DNA from: Acidimicrobiia bacterium
GTDB taxonomy: Bacteria > Actinomycetota > Acidimicrobiia > Acidimicrobiales > JACDCH01
Direction: 5' to 3'
NCBI GenBank assembly: GCA_013694495.1
Contig: JACDCH010000275.1
Location: 1-11,832 of the forward strand
DNA: 11,832 nucleotides
In this document: piece by piece, positions 5,972 to 11,832 of the stretch
Position numbering within the stretch: position 1 is the stretch's first letter
Layout: each line of letters starts with the position of its first letter
Notes under the pieces: generated by a model
Database searches by the model: none
What the model was told of the DNA's origin: nothing
Seen by the model: only the letters and a program-made list of their open reading frames with translations
Position numbers and translations under genes: made by a program

Positions 5972-7186
5972 GTGGAGCTGTCCGAGGTCGACGTCTACAA
6001 CGCTGACAACTTCGTCGCCGGCGTCCCCCACGATATGTTCGAGACCTTGCGCCGGGAGGCGCCGGTGTTCGAGCACCCTCACCCGAGCGGCGTGCCCTTC
6101 TGGTGCGTGACCCGCCACGAGGACCTCGTGGCCATCAACCGCGACGCCGCCACGTGGTCGTCATGGCGGGGCGGGGCGCTGCTCGAGACGCCCCAGGCCG
6201 AGCAGCTCGAGATGACCCGGATGATCATGCTCAACATGGACGCGCCGGAGCACACGAAGCTCCGCAAGGTCGTCAACAAGGGCTTCACCCCCAAGATGAT
6301 CCGCGGCCTGATGGACCACCTCGCCGAGGAGTCGAGGGCCATCGTCGAGCGGGTCGCCGAGCAGGGTCGGTTCGACTTCGTCGAGGAGGTGGCGGCCGAG
6401 CTCCCCCTCATCGCCATCGCCGAGTTCCTCGGCGTGCCCCGGGAGGACCGCAAGATCATCTTCGAGCTGTCGAACCGCTTGATCGGGTTCGAGGACCCGG
6501 AGTTCAACACCTCCGCCGAGGACGGGGCGGCGGCGTCGGCCGACATGTTCGCCTACGCCCAGGAGCTGGCGGCCCACAAGCGGGTCCATCCCGGCGACGA
6601 CATCGCGACGACGTTGCTGGCTGCCGAGGTCGACGGCGACCGCCTGGCGGACATGGACTTCAACCTGTTCTTCCTCCTGCTGGCCGTGGCCGGCAACGAG
6701 ACCACCCGCAACGCGATCAGCCACGGGATGCTCGCCCTGCTCGAGAACCCGGACGAGCGCCGGGCGCTGGCGGCCGACCCGTCGCTGCTCGACGGCGCAG
6801 TGGAGGAGATCCTGCGGTGGGCGTCGCCGGTGATGCAGTTCCGCCGCACCGCCACCCGCGACACCGAGATCCGGGGCGTGCCCGTTGCCGAGGGCGACCG
6901 GGTTGTGTTCTGGCACATCTCTGCCAACCGCGACGAGGCGGTTTTCGACGACCCCTACACGTTCGACGTGCGCCGCTCCCCCAACGCCCACACCGCGTCC
7001 CACATCGCCTTCGGTGGTGGCGGCCCCCACTTCTGTCTCGGCGCCAACCTGGCCCGAGCCGAGATCAAGGTGCTGTTCGAGGCCCTCCTCGCCCGCCTCC
7101 CCGACCTCGAACCCGCCGGCCCCGTCCGCCGCCTGCGCAGCAACTTCATCAATGGGATCAAAGAGATGCAGGTCGCTGTCCCGTAG
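5972..7186 (+). CDS. cyp125: CYP125-like cytochrome P450 (sterol C26/27 oxidase)
   Basis: A 404-residue soluble bacterial P450. Landmarks are the B'-C region MLNMDAPEHTKLRKVVNKGF (86-105), the I-helix oxygen-activation motif LAVAGNETTRN (237-247), the ExxR motif EEILRW (Glu279, Arg282), and the haem loop FGGGGPHFCLGANLAR (347-362) with Cys355 as thiolate ligand. The MLNMDAP...RKV..GFTP block, the FEDPEF stretch and the C-terminal RLRSNFINGIKEMQV resemble CYP125 more than CYP142 or CYP124, from memory. CYP125 oxidises the terminal methyl of cholest-4-en-3-one to the acid, which is the substrate of FadD19-type ligases. The start GTG at 5972 follows a G-run (5960-5965) six bases upstream that may serve as a weak ribosome site. 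The N-terminus is shorter than in CYP125A1. The redox partner is not in the window. Confidence 0.9.
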   Translation: MELSEVDVYNADNFVAGVPHDMFETLRREAPVFEHPHPSGVPFWCVTRHEDLVAINRDAATWSSWRGGALLETPQAEQLEMTRMIMLNMDAPEHTKLRKVVNKGFTPKMIRGLMDHLAEESRAIVERVAEQGRFDFVEEVAAELPLIAIAEFLGVPREDRKIIFELSNRLIGFEDPEFNTSAEDGAAASADMFAYAQELAAHKRVHPGDDIATTLLAAEVDGDRLADMDFNLFFLLLAVAGNETTRNAISHGMLALLENPDERRALAADPSLLDGAVEEILRWASPVMQFRRTATRDTEIRGVPVAEGDRVVFWHISANRDEAVFDDPYTFDVRRSPNAHTASHIAFGGGGPHFCLGANLARAEIKVLFEALLARLPDLEPAGPVRRLRSNFINGIKEMQVAVP

Positions 7187-7200
7187 AACCCGCTGGTCAG

Positions 7201-7228
7201 AAGGGGTAGGCAGATCTGCCCTACCCTT
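7201..7228. terminator. Strong hairpin between the P450 gene and the integrase (bidirectional terminator candidate)
   Basis: AAGGGGTAGGCAGA (7201-7214) pairs with TCTGCCCTACCCTT (7215-7228) with one-base offsets; the central GGCAGATCTGCC is a perfect 12-base palindrome. It begins 15 bases after the P450 stop and lies 28 bases past the integrase stop, so it can end transcription from both sides. It also marks the visible boundary between the catabolic and mobile parts. Confidence 0.5.
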
Positions 7229-7230
7229 CC

Positions 7231-7250
7231 CGGGACACGAGCGGGACACG
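7231..7250. repeat. Short direct repeat next to the integrase gene
   Basis: CGGGACACG occurs at 7231-7239 and again at 7242-7250, an 11-base period, just beyond the integrase stop codon. Short direct repeats beside an integrase can be recombinase arm sites or part of an attachment site. No second copy of a longer att core is visible in the window, so this is only a hint. Confidence 0.35.
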
Positions 7251-7255
7251 CGGTG

Positions 7256-8233
7256 TCAGAGCACGTCCTCCCGTTGTGACGGATCCGTCACCTCGGCGTC
7301 GGCCCGGAACGCCGCCTCGACGACCGAGCGGGCCCGGTCGTGGTCGGCCGGGAGCAGGTGGGCGTACGTCGACAGCAGCACCGCCGGCGAGTGCCCCAGG
7401 TACTCCGCCGCAGCGGCGACGGACACGCCGCCGGACAGCAGCACAGAAGCGAACGTGTGCCGGGTGTCGTGGAAGCGCGCCGCCGGCATCCCCGCCGCCT
7501 TTCTCGTCTGGCGCCATGTCCACCCGAACCGGGACGCGTTCACCGGTCGACCGTCGACGCCGTGGAGGATGACGCCGTGGTCGCCCTCGCCGTGCTGCTC
7601 GACGTGCGACGCGAGCGACTTCACCACCACGTCGGCCAGCGGGACCGTGCGGTACGACCGCTTCGACTTCGGTGGCCCGAACGTCGCCTCACCCTTCGAC
7701 GGCGTGACGAGCTGCCGGTCGACCTTCGCCTCGCGCCTCAGCCAGTCCACCCGGTCGACCGTGAGGCCGCACGCTTCGCCTTGGCGCAGCCCGACGCCCG
7801 CGCCGAGCGTGAGCGCCACCCGGAACCAGGCGGGAGCCGCGGCACGGAGCCGGTCGAGCTCCACAGTCGTGTAGGGCGTGACCGGCTCGGCGTCGGCCGC
7901 CGGCCGGTTCGCTGCCCGGGCCGGGTTCGCGGCGAGACGACCGTCGAGCACCGCCGACTCGAGCACCGTCGACAGGTACTGCGTCGCCTGCCGGGCGTAG
8001 GCACGGGACACCGGGAGCTTCGCCGACCACGCCTCAATCTCGGAGCGCCGCAGCGACCCGATCGGCCGGCCTCCGAAGGTTGGGAGGATCTGGTTCTTGA
8101 ACATCGACCTCAGCGTCACGATCGACGACGGCCGGAGCTGCTGGCGCGCCATCCACTCGTCGAAGTAGTCGCCGAAAATGACCTTCGAGTCCGACGGGTC
8201 GACGTACTGGCCCCGGTGCTTGGCGTGCTCCAT
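7256..8233 (-). CDS. Tyrosine recombinase (phage-type integrase) lacking its N-terminal domain
   Basis: From ATG 8233 it encodes 325 residues: MEHAKHRGQYVDPSDSKVIF, then a SAM-like core-binding domain (about 20-105) and the catalytic domain (about 120-325). The catalytic residues are visible: Arg150 in GVGLRQGEACGL, a Lys in PPKSKRSYRTVPL (189 or 191), His255 and Arg258 in FHDTRHTF, His281 in YLGHSP, and Tyr290 in LLSTYAHLL. In related actinobacterial integrases the EHAKHRGQYVDP segment is normally preceded by some 50 residues of arm-site-binding domain ending in a ...AxxWL helix. Here that part is missing. The frame continues to 8338 (ATG), but the extra 35 residues are Arg/Ser-rich and antisense to another coding fragment, so I take them as spurious. 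The enzyme is probably a truncated remnant, though short functional recombinases exist. Confidence 0.8.
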   Translation of the reverse strand: MEHAKHRGQYVDPSDSKVIFGDYFDEWMARQQLRPSSIVTLRSMFKNQILPTFGGRPIGSLRRSEIEAWSAKLPVSRAYARQATQYLSTVLESAVLDGRLAANPARAANRPAADAEPVTPYTTVELDRLRAAAPAWFRVALTLGAGVGLRQGEACGLTVDRVDWLRREAKVDRQLVTPSKGEATFGPPKSKRSYRTVPLADVVVKSLASHVEQHGEGDHGVILHGVDGRPVNASRFGWTWRQTRKAAGMPAARFHDTRHTFASVLLSGGVSVAAAAEYLGHSPAVLLSTYAHLLPADHDRARSVVEAAFRADAEVTDPSQREDVL

Positions 8234-8234
8234 C

Positions 8235-8396
8235 GCCGTCAACGCCGAGCTGCGCCCCATCCTCGCCCGCCGGCGAGAGATCGCCGACCGGCTCAACAAG
8301 CTGAACCGCCAGGTTGAGCGCGAGACCCGCCCCGTCATCCCCCGACGGGTCAGCCCGACGTCGGTGAGTCATCTGCAGGGCGTCGTGCCGAGTTGA
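8235..8396 (+). pseudogene. 3' fragment of an unknown gene, 5' end lost at the integrase junction
   Basis: About 53 codons ending in TGA at 8394-8396: NAELRPILARRREIADRLNK, then LNRQVERETRPVIPRR and SVSHLQGVVPS. Most codons end in G or C, it is rich in charged helix-forming residues, and its stop overlaps the next gene's TTG as TTGA, all of which suggest true coding sequence. There is no start codon until 8178, which lies inside the integrase on the opposite strand. The upstream part is therefore probably missing. I do not recognise the family. Confidence 0.45.
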
Positions 8397-8803
8397 GCTG
8401 CCGCTCCCGGTTCCTGTGGGACGAGCCGGTGGTGGTCGTCCCGGGGCGTCTCGCTGGCCCGTTGTGGCGCCTGCTGGGTGACGCTCTGCGGGACGCGAGG
8501 CGCAACGGCCGGCAGGATCTCGACGAGCTCGAGCAGTTGCAGCGCGACCTCATGGCCGCGGCGCTGGCCGCCAGTCGCGACCCTGTCCCTTCCGATGTCG
8601 GAAGCGCTGTAGACGCCGGGTCTTCCGAGGCCCCAGCGTCGTACGTACCGGTGGTCGAAGCCGCTGGCCTCCTTGAGGTCTCGGGCCGGCGGGTCCGGCA
8701 GTTGCTCGAGTCGGGGCAGTTGTCGGGCCGCCGGTCCGGTGCCTTGTGGCTGGTGGATGTGGCTTCGATCGAGGAACGTCTTGTTGGCGGCGTGACTTCC
8801 TGA
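8393..8803 (+). CDS. Small excisionase/MerR-like helix-turn-helix protein
   Basis: 136 residues from a TTG at 8393 that overlaps the stop of the preceding fragment as TTGA. The N-terminal part (about 10-62) has a PVVVVPGRLAGPLWRLL segment and a helical region rich in Arg, Asp and Glu. A Ser/Ala/Asp-rich linker follows (about 62-82). The C-terminal part, YVPVVEAAGLLEVSGRRVRQ, continuing through LLESGQLSGRR and LWLVDVASIEERL (83-130), is a typical HTH_17/excisionase-type DNA-binding domain. Such proteins act as recombination directionality factors or as small regulators in integrated elements, and it sits beside an integrase, which fits. It points away from the integrase, unlike a classical xis-int operon. 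The start is inferred only from the overlap; an internal GTG at 8429 is an alternative. Confidence 0.6.
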   Translation: MSCRSRFLWDEPVVVVPGRLAGPLWRLLGDALRDARRNGRQDLDELEQLQRDLMAAALAASRDPVPSDVGSAVDAGSSEAPASYVPVVEAAGLLEVSGRRVRQLLESGQLSGRRSGALWLVDVASIEERLVGGVTS

Positions 8804-8806
8804 GGA

Positions 8807-8826
8807 TGTAGGCGGCGCAGTCGGCA
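8807..8826. repeat. Candidate left end of the three-gene transposon
   Basis: TGTAGGCGGCGCAGTCGGCA starts with TGT, as Mu/Tn7/IS21-type ends do, four bases after the HTH gene stop and about 150 bases before the first transposon gene. The preceding GAGGA (8802-8806) could be one copy of a 5-base target duplication. The right end is outside the window, so the terminal repeat cannot be tested here. Confidence 0.25.
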
Positions 8827-8896
8827 GCGCTGTTTGAGCTTTGGTGGCTGGGGCCCGGTGGCGGCCGGTGAGGATGAGCTGTCCCTGTTGCGCGAG

Positions 8897-8941
8897 GGAC
8901 CCCCTTCCCACCAGTTGATCGCTGCCACGGGAAGGGGGTCC
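8897..8941. promoter_or_regulatory. Perfect 13-bp inverted repeat upstream of the transposon operon
   Basis: GGACCCCCTTCCC (8897-8909) and GGGAAGGGGGTCC (8929-8941) are exact complements around a 19-base loop. The right arm contains the only purine-rich, Shine-Dalgarno-like run before the first transposon gene (AAGGGGG, nine bases before an in-frame GTG at 8948). In RNA reading in from outside, the stem would hide it. It could instead be a transcription attenuator or a transposase-binding repeat. Confidence 0.6.
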
Positions 8942-8959
8942 AAGGCGGTGTTGCCACCT

Positions 8960-9616
8960 GTGGCGATCGTATGGCCCTGTCCGTTGTCCGTCGATGCTTA
9001 CGTCGCGGCCGGTCGGGAGGTCGTTGTGCCGCGGCCGGACTGTCCGGGCTGTGGCGGCCCGATGACGTGGTGGTCGGGGTATCGCCGCTTCGTCCGCGCT
9101 GTCGGTGGGAGCCGAGCGATCTTCGTGCCGCGAGTGCGTTGCGGTCCGTGCGCCAGGACCGATGCCGTGCTCCCTGCCTTCGTGTTGTGCGGTCGCCTCG
9201 ATGCCGTCGAGACGATCGGTGCCGTCGCCGAGGCGGTGGTCGCCGGGCTCGGCGGGGTGCGCCCGGCGGCTGCGGCGGTGGAGGTCCCGCAGACCACGGC
9301 CCGGGGCTGGGTGCGTCGCTTCGGGACCCGGGCGTCGGCGCTGGCGGTCGGGTTCGCGGCCCTGGCCGTCGAGCTCGGTGGCGAGGTGGTGACCGGTGTC
9401 GGCGACGTCACCGCCCAGGCGTTGGCGGCCATCGCCGCAGCGTTCGAGACGGCTCGGGCGTTGCCGGGATGGGAGGCGCTGGGTCGGTGGCGGTTCGTGT
9501 CGGCGGTGAGCGGCGGGACGCTGCTCGCCACCAACACGAACTCGCCCTATCTCGTCGTCGGCAGGCGTCGTGTGATGCCTCCGGTCCCGACCGATGGGAC
9601 CGGAGGGGAGACATGA
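8960..9616 (+). CDS. Zinc-ribbon/HTH transposon accessory protein (DUF6431-like)
   Basis: 218 residues from GTG 8960 (VAIVWPCPLSVDAYVAAGRE). Two CxxC pairs, CPGC (28-31) and CGPC (61-64), make a zinc ribbon. A helical region with a helix-turn-helix look follows (about 83-121: VAEAVVAGLGGVRPAAAAVE, then VPQTTARGWVRRF), and then an Ala-rich helical tail with GGTLLATNTNSPYLV near the end. From memory this matches the actinobacterial DUF6431 family, often found next to a DDE transposase and an ATPase. Its role is not known to me; DNA binding is inferred from the zinc and HTH features. The stop at 9614-9616 is followed one base later by the transposase ATG, so it is the first gene of the operon. 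Starts at GTG 8948 or further upstream are possible; 8960 is preferred from the resemblance of VAIVWPCPLS to family N-termini. Confidence 0.75.
   Translation: MAIVWPCPLSVDAYVAAGREVVVPRPDCPGCGGPMTWWSGYRRFVRAVGGSRAIFVPRVRCGPCARTDAVLPAFVLCGRLDAVETIGAVAEAVVAGLGGVRPAAAAVEVPQTTARGWVRRFGTRASALAVGFAALAVELGGEVVTGVGDVTAQALAAIAAAFETARALPGWEALGRWRFVSAVSGGTLLATNTNSPYLVVGRRRVMPPVPTDGTGGET
9602..9610 (+). promoter_or_regulatory. Ribosome binding site of the DDE transposase
   Basis: GGAGGGGAG lies at the end of the preceding gene, seven bases before the ATG at 9618. It is the clearest Shine-Dalgarno sequence in the window and fixes this start over an in-frame ATG at 9594. Confidence 0.7.
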
Positions 9617-9617
9617 C

Positions 9618-10976
9618 ATGGACCAGGACCGAGCTGAGGCGGTGGCACTGCACCGCTTCGGGGTGATCGCCGAGGCGACCAACTCGCGGTTGATGCCGGC
9701 GGAGCGGGGGGCGGTGGTGAGGGCCATCGCGGTCCGCGCTCACGCTCATCCCGACGGGATGGAGCACCGCTACAGCCGAGGAACGATCGACCGGTGGGTG
9801 CGGGCCTATCGGGCCGGTGGGCTCGACGCGTTGCGCCCTCTCGAGCGGGCCGATGCCGGGTTGGTGCGGGCTCACCCGGAGCTGTTCGCTGAGGCCGCCG
9901 CTCTCCGCCTGGAGCTTCCGTCCCGTTCGGCCGCGCAGATCGCCTCGATCCTCCTGCACCGTCACGGGATCCGCGTCGCGGAGCGCACGGTGCGGGCTCA
10001 GCTGCGCCGGGCGGGGCTGCACCGAGAGGCGCTGGCCGCGGAGCCGAAGGTGTTCGGCCGTTACGAAGCCGACGCGCCGAATGACCGGTGGATCACCGAC
10101 GTGCTCGTCGGGCCCTGGGTCCCCTGGCCGAGGGTCGACGCGTCGGTCCGGGCCCGGCTCTTCCTGATCGTCGATGACCACTCACGCCTCATCATCGACG
10201 GCCGGTTCTTCGCCCAGGAGAACGCCCGGGCCGGCCAGGAGCTGCTGCGCCGAGCGATCGTGCGCCGCGGTGTGCCCGTCGTGCTCTACGCGGATAACGG
10301 GGCACCGTTCGCCAACGCCTGGTTGGCCCGGACCTGCGCCGTGTTGGGCGTGCGGCTCGTGCACTCCAAGCCCTACTCCCCAGAGGGCCGGGGCAAACAG
10401 GAACGCGTGAACCGCTACATCCGCGAGGCGTTCCTCGCTGAGGCCACCCACGTCGGCATCGAGTCGCTCGACGAGCTCAACGACCGTTTCACGGCGTGGG
10501 TCGACCAGGTCGCCAACCGGCGCATCCACGCCGAGACGAACGAGACCCCGATCGAACGGTTCGAACGGGGCGGACCCCACCGCGGTGTCGACGCCGACCG
10601 GCTCCGCGACGCGTTCCGGTGGTCGGTGACCCGCAAGGTCACCCGCACCGCGACCGTGCCCCTCGAGGGCAACAACTACGCGGTCGACCCGTCACTCGTG
10701 GGCCGGCGGGTCGAGCTGCGCTACGAACCCGAAGACCTCACCCGGATCGAGGTGTTCCTCGAGGGTCGGCCCGCCGGGGTCGCGACCCCGTTCCGGATCG
10801 GACGTCACGTGCACCGAGCCGTCCCCCAAGCCGCACGCCCCGAGCCGGCCGCCACCGGCGTCGACTACCTGGGTCTGGTCGCCGCCGCCCACGACAACGA
10901 GGTCGGCACCGGCGCCAAGATCGACTTCTCCCAGCCCGGCCTGTTCAGCACCGGCAACGACGAGACAGCCCCATGA
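9618..10976 (+). CDS. DDE transposase with Mu-type C-terminal domain (TnsB/TniA/IstA-like)
   Basis: 452 residues. Two N-terminal helix-turn-helix units (about 10-65, ending GTIDRWVRAYRAGGLDAL, and 88-135, RSAAQIASILLHRHGIRVAE) bind the transposon ends. The RNase-H-like catalytic core (about 150-280) has Asp161 in DRWITDVLVG, Asp226 in VLYADNGAPF and Glu262 in SPEGRGKQERVNR, a perfect D-x35-E spacing for the last two. A C-terminal beta-barrel resembling the Mu transposase C domain follows (about 330-400: KVTRTATVPLEGNNYAVDPS). The tail (420-452) is acidic and may contact the ATPase. The ATG at 9618 is set by the strong ribosome site; the stop overlaps the ATPase ATG as ATGA (10973-10976). Transposases of this type need an AAA+ partner, which is present. 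All catalytic residues are intact, so it is probably active. IS481-like rve proteins are an alternative label. Confidence 0.9.
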   Translation: MDQDRAEAVALHRFGVIAEATNSRLMPAERGAVVRAIAVRAHAHPDGMEHRYSRGTIDRWVRAYRAGGLDALRPLERADAGLVRAHPELFAEAAALRLELPSRSAAQIASILLHRHGIRVAERTVRAQLRRAGLHREALAAEPKVFGRYEADAPNDRWITDVLVGPWVPWPRVDASVRARLFLIVDDHSRLIIDGRFFAQENARAGQELLRRAIVRRGVPVVLYADNGAPFANAWLARTCAVLGVRLVHSKPYSPEGRGKQERVNRYIREAFLAEATHVGIESLDELNDRFTAWVDQVANRRIHAETNETPIERFERGGPHRGVDADRLRDAFRWSVTRKVTRTATVPLEGNNYAVDPSLVGRRVELRYEPEDLTRIEVFLEGRPAGVATPFRIGRHVHRAVPQAARPEPAATGVDYLGLVAAAHDNEVGTGAKIDFSQPGLFSTGNDETAP

Positions 10977-11791
10977 GCGCCGCCGCGCCGTGGGCCGCTC
11001 ACTTCGGGCTCGCTCGCACCCCGTTCGGAAAGTCGATCCCGGCCAAGGACCTCTTCGTCCGCCAGGCCCACGCCGAGGCCGTCGCCCGCATCAACTTCTG
11101 CGTCGTGGAGTCCGCTCTCGGGGTCATCACCGGCGACGTCGGCGCCGGCAAGACCGTCTCGGTCCGCGCCGCCGTCGACGCTCTGGACCGCACCCGCCAT
11201 CAGATCATCTACATCGCCAACCCCGCCTTCGGCACCCGCGGGCTCTACGTCACCATCGTCCGGGCCCTCGGCGCCGAACCCCGCTACCTCAAAGCCGAGC
11301 TCATGGCCCAAGCCGCCGACCTCCTCGCCGCCGAGACCGCCGAACGCCACCGCCGCGTCGTACTCATCTGCGACGAAGCCCACCTCCTCGCCCCCGCCCA
11401 GCTCGAGGAACTGCGTCTCTTGACCAACAGCGAAATGGACTCGGCGTCACCGTTCGCCGGGATCCTCATCGGCCAGCCCACACTCAACCGCCAGCTGCGC
11501 ATGGGTGTCTTCGCCGCCCTCGATCAGCGCATCGCCACCCGGTTCACGATCAAGGCCATGGACATCGGCGAGTCCGCCGCCTACCTACGCCACCACCTCG
11601 CCCTCGCCGGCCGGGACGAGCCCCTCTTCGCCGACGACGCCATCGCCCGACTCCACCGAGCCTCCGGCGGGCTGCCCCGAGCGCTCAACAACGCCGCCAC
11701 CGCCGCGATCATCGCTGCCGCTGCCGACAACAAAGACCTCGTCGACGACACCTGCGCCAAGAAGGCCGTCGCCGAACTCACCCGCGACTGA
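10973..11791 (+). CDS. AAA+ ATPase, transposition regulator (ExeA/TniB/TnsC-like)
   Basis: 272 residues starting at an ATG that overlaps the transposase stop (ATGA), so the two are made in a fixed ratio. The N-terminus, HFGLARTPFGKSIPAKDLFV, is typical of ExeA/GspA-like ATPases found with transposases. Walker A is GDVGAGKT (54-61), Walker B is VVLICDEAH (129-137, Asp134 and Glu135), a sensor-1-like TNSE follows at 151-154, and a sensor-2-like GGLPRALNN (232-240, Arg236). In Mu, Tn7 and Tn5053 systems this partner forms filaments on target DNA, chooses the insertion site and activates the transposase; the same job is inferred here. Full-length for the family, with no frameshift. Further transposon genes may follow past the window edge; the last 41 bases contain only a possible GTG (11805) or ATG (11819) start. 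Confidence 0.88.
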   Translation: MSAAAPWAAHFGLARTPFGKSIPAKDLFVRQAHAEAVARINFCVVESALGVITGDVGAGKTVSVRAAVDALDRTRHQIIYIANPAFGTRGLYVTIVRALGAEPRYLKAELMAQAADLLAAETAERHRRVVLICDEAHLLAPAQLEELRLLTNSEMDSASPFAGILIGQPTLNRQLRMGVFAALDQRIATRFTIKAMDIGESAAYLRHHLALAGRDEPLFADDAIARLHRASGGLPRALNNAATAAIIAAAADNKDLVDDTCAKKAVAELTRD

Positions 11792-11832
11792 CAACCCACA
11801 CCCCGTGCTCATCGACTCATGCCGCCCGGTGA

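Noticed and set aside
7340..8317. Plus-strand frame of 325 residues opposite the integrase
   Set aside because: Antisense of a gene with all tyrosine recombinase residues; its own sequence is Arg/His-rich without recognisable domains.
8234..8338. Extended integrase N-terminus starting at 8338
   Set aside because: The 35 added residues are Ser/Arg-rich, unlike integrase arm-binding domains, and are antisense to a more convincing coding fragment.
8369..9727. Long minus-strand frame across the HTH and zinc-ribbon genes
   Set aside because: Pro/Arg/Thr-rich with no motif, and antisense to genes with clear domains and a ribosome binding site.
11805..11832. Possible new gene start (GTG 11805 or ATG 11819) after the ATPase
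   Set aside because: Fewer than ten codons before the window ends and no ribosome site; cannot be told from chance.

Overview
This is a very GC-rich window with strong G/C preference at third codon positions, GTG/TTG starts and several mycobacterial-type gene families. It suggests a high-GC actinobacterium; Mycobacteriales or Acidimicrobiia-like lineages would fit, but the sequence alone does not settle this. It splits into a catabolic left part (about 1-7190) and a mobile right part (about 7200-11832).

The left part looks like a sterol (cholesterol-type) side-chain degradation locus. On the minus strand there is a KstR-like TetR repressor (136-711). It is translationally coupled by a 4-base ATGA overlap to an acyl-CoA dehydrogenase (708-1892), and a membrane-anchored HSL-type esterase lies upstream (2028-3374). 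On the plus strand there is a FadD19-like acyl-CoA ligase (3444-5051). An EchA19-like enoyl-CoA hydratase (5116-5916, minus) and a CYP125-like cytochrome P450 (5972-7186, plus) are transcribed divergently. The order of action is coherent: the P450 oxidises the terminal side-chain carbon to an acid, the ligase makes the CoA thioester, the dehydrogenase introduces the 2,3-double bond and the hydratase adds water.

The control regions share one signal. Three palindromes with core GAAC-NN-GTTC lie at 1916-1931, 3418-3433 and 5935-5958, each beside a start codon of this set. The first two match the published mycobacterial KstR operator TnnAACnnGTTnnA exactly. Three of the genes have TAnnnT -10-like hexamers 7-9 bases before the start codon and no Shine-Dalgarno sequence, which suggests leaderless mRNAs repressed by an operator placed over the promoter. 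The repressor sits in one of the operons it appears to control.

The right part holds remains of nested mobile elements. A tyrosine recombinase (7256-8233, minus) keeps its catalytic residues but lacks its N-terminal domain. Head-to-head with it, at about 8231-8240, is the 3' part of an unknown gene (8235-8396) that overlaps an excisionase-like HTH gene (8393-8803). Next comes an apparent three-gene transposon operon: a zinc-ribbon/HTH protein resembling DUF6431 (8960-9616), a DDE transposase with a Mu-type C-terminal region (9618-10976) and an ExeA/TniB-like AAA+ ATPase (10973-11791). Its right end is beyond the window. I found no tRNA, rRNA or CRISPR array.
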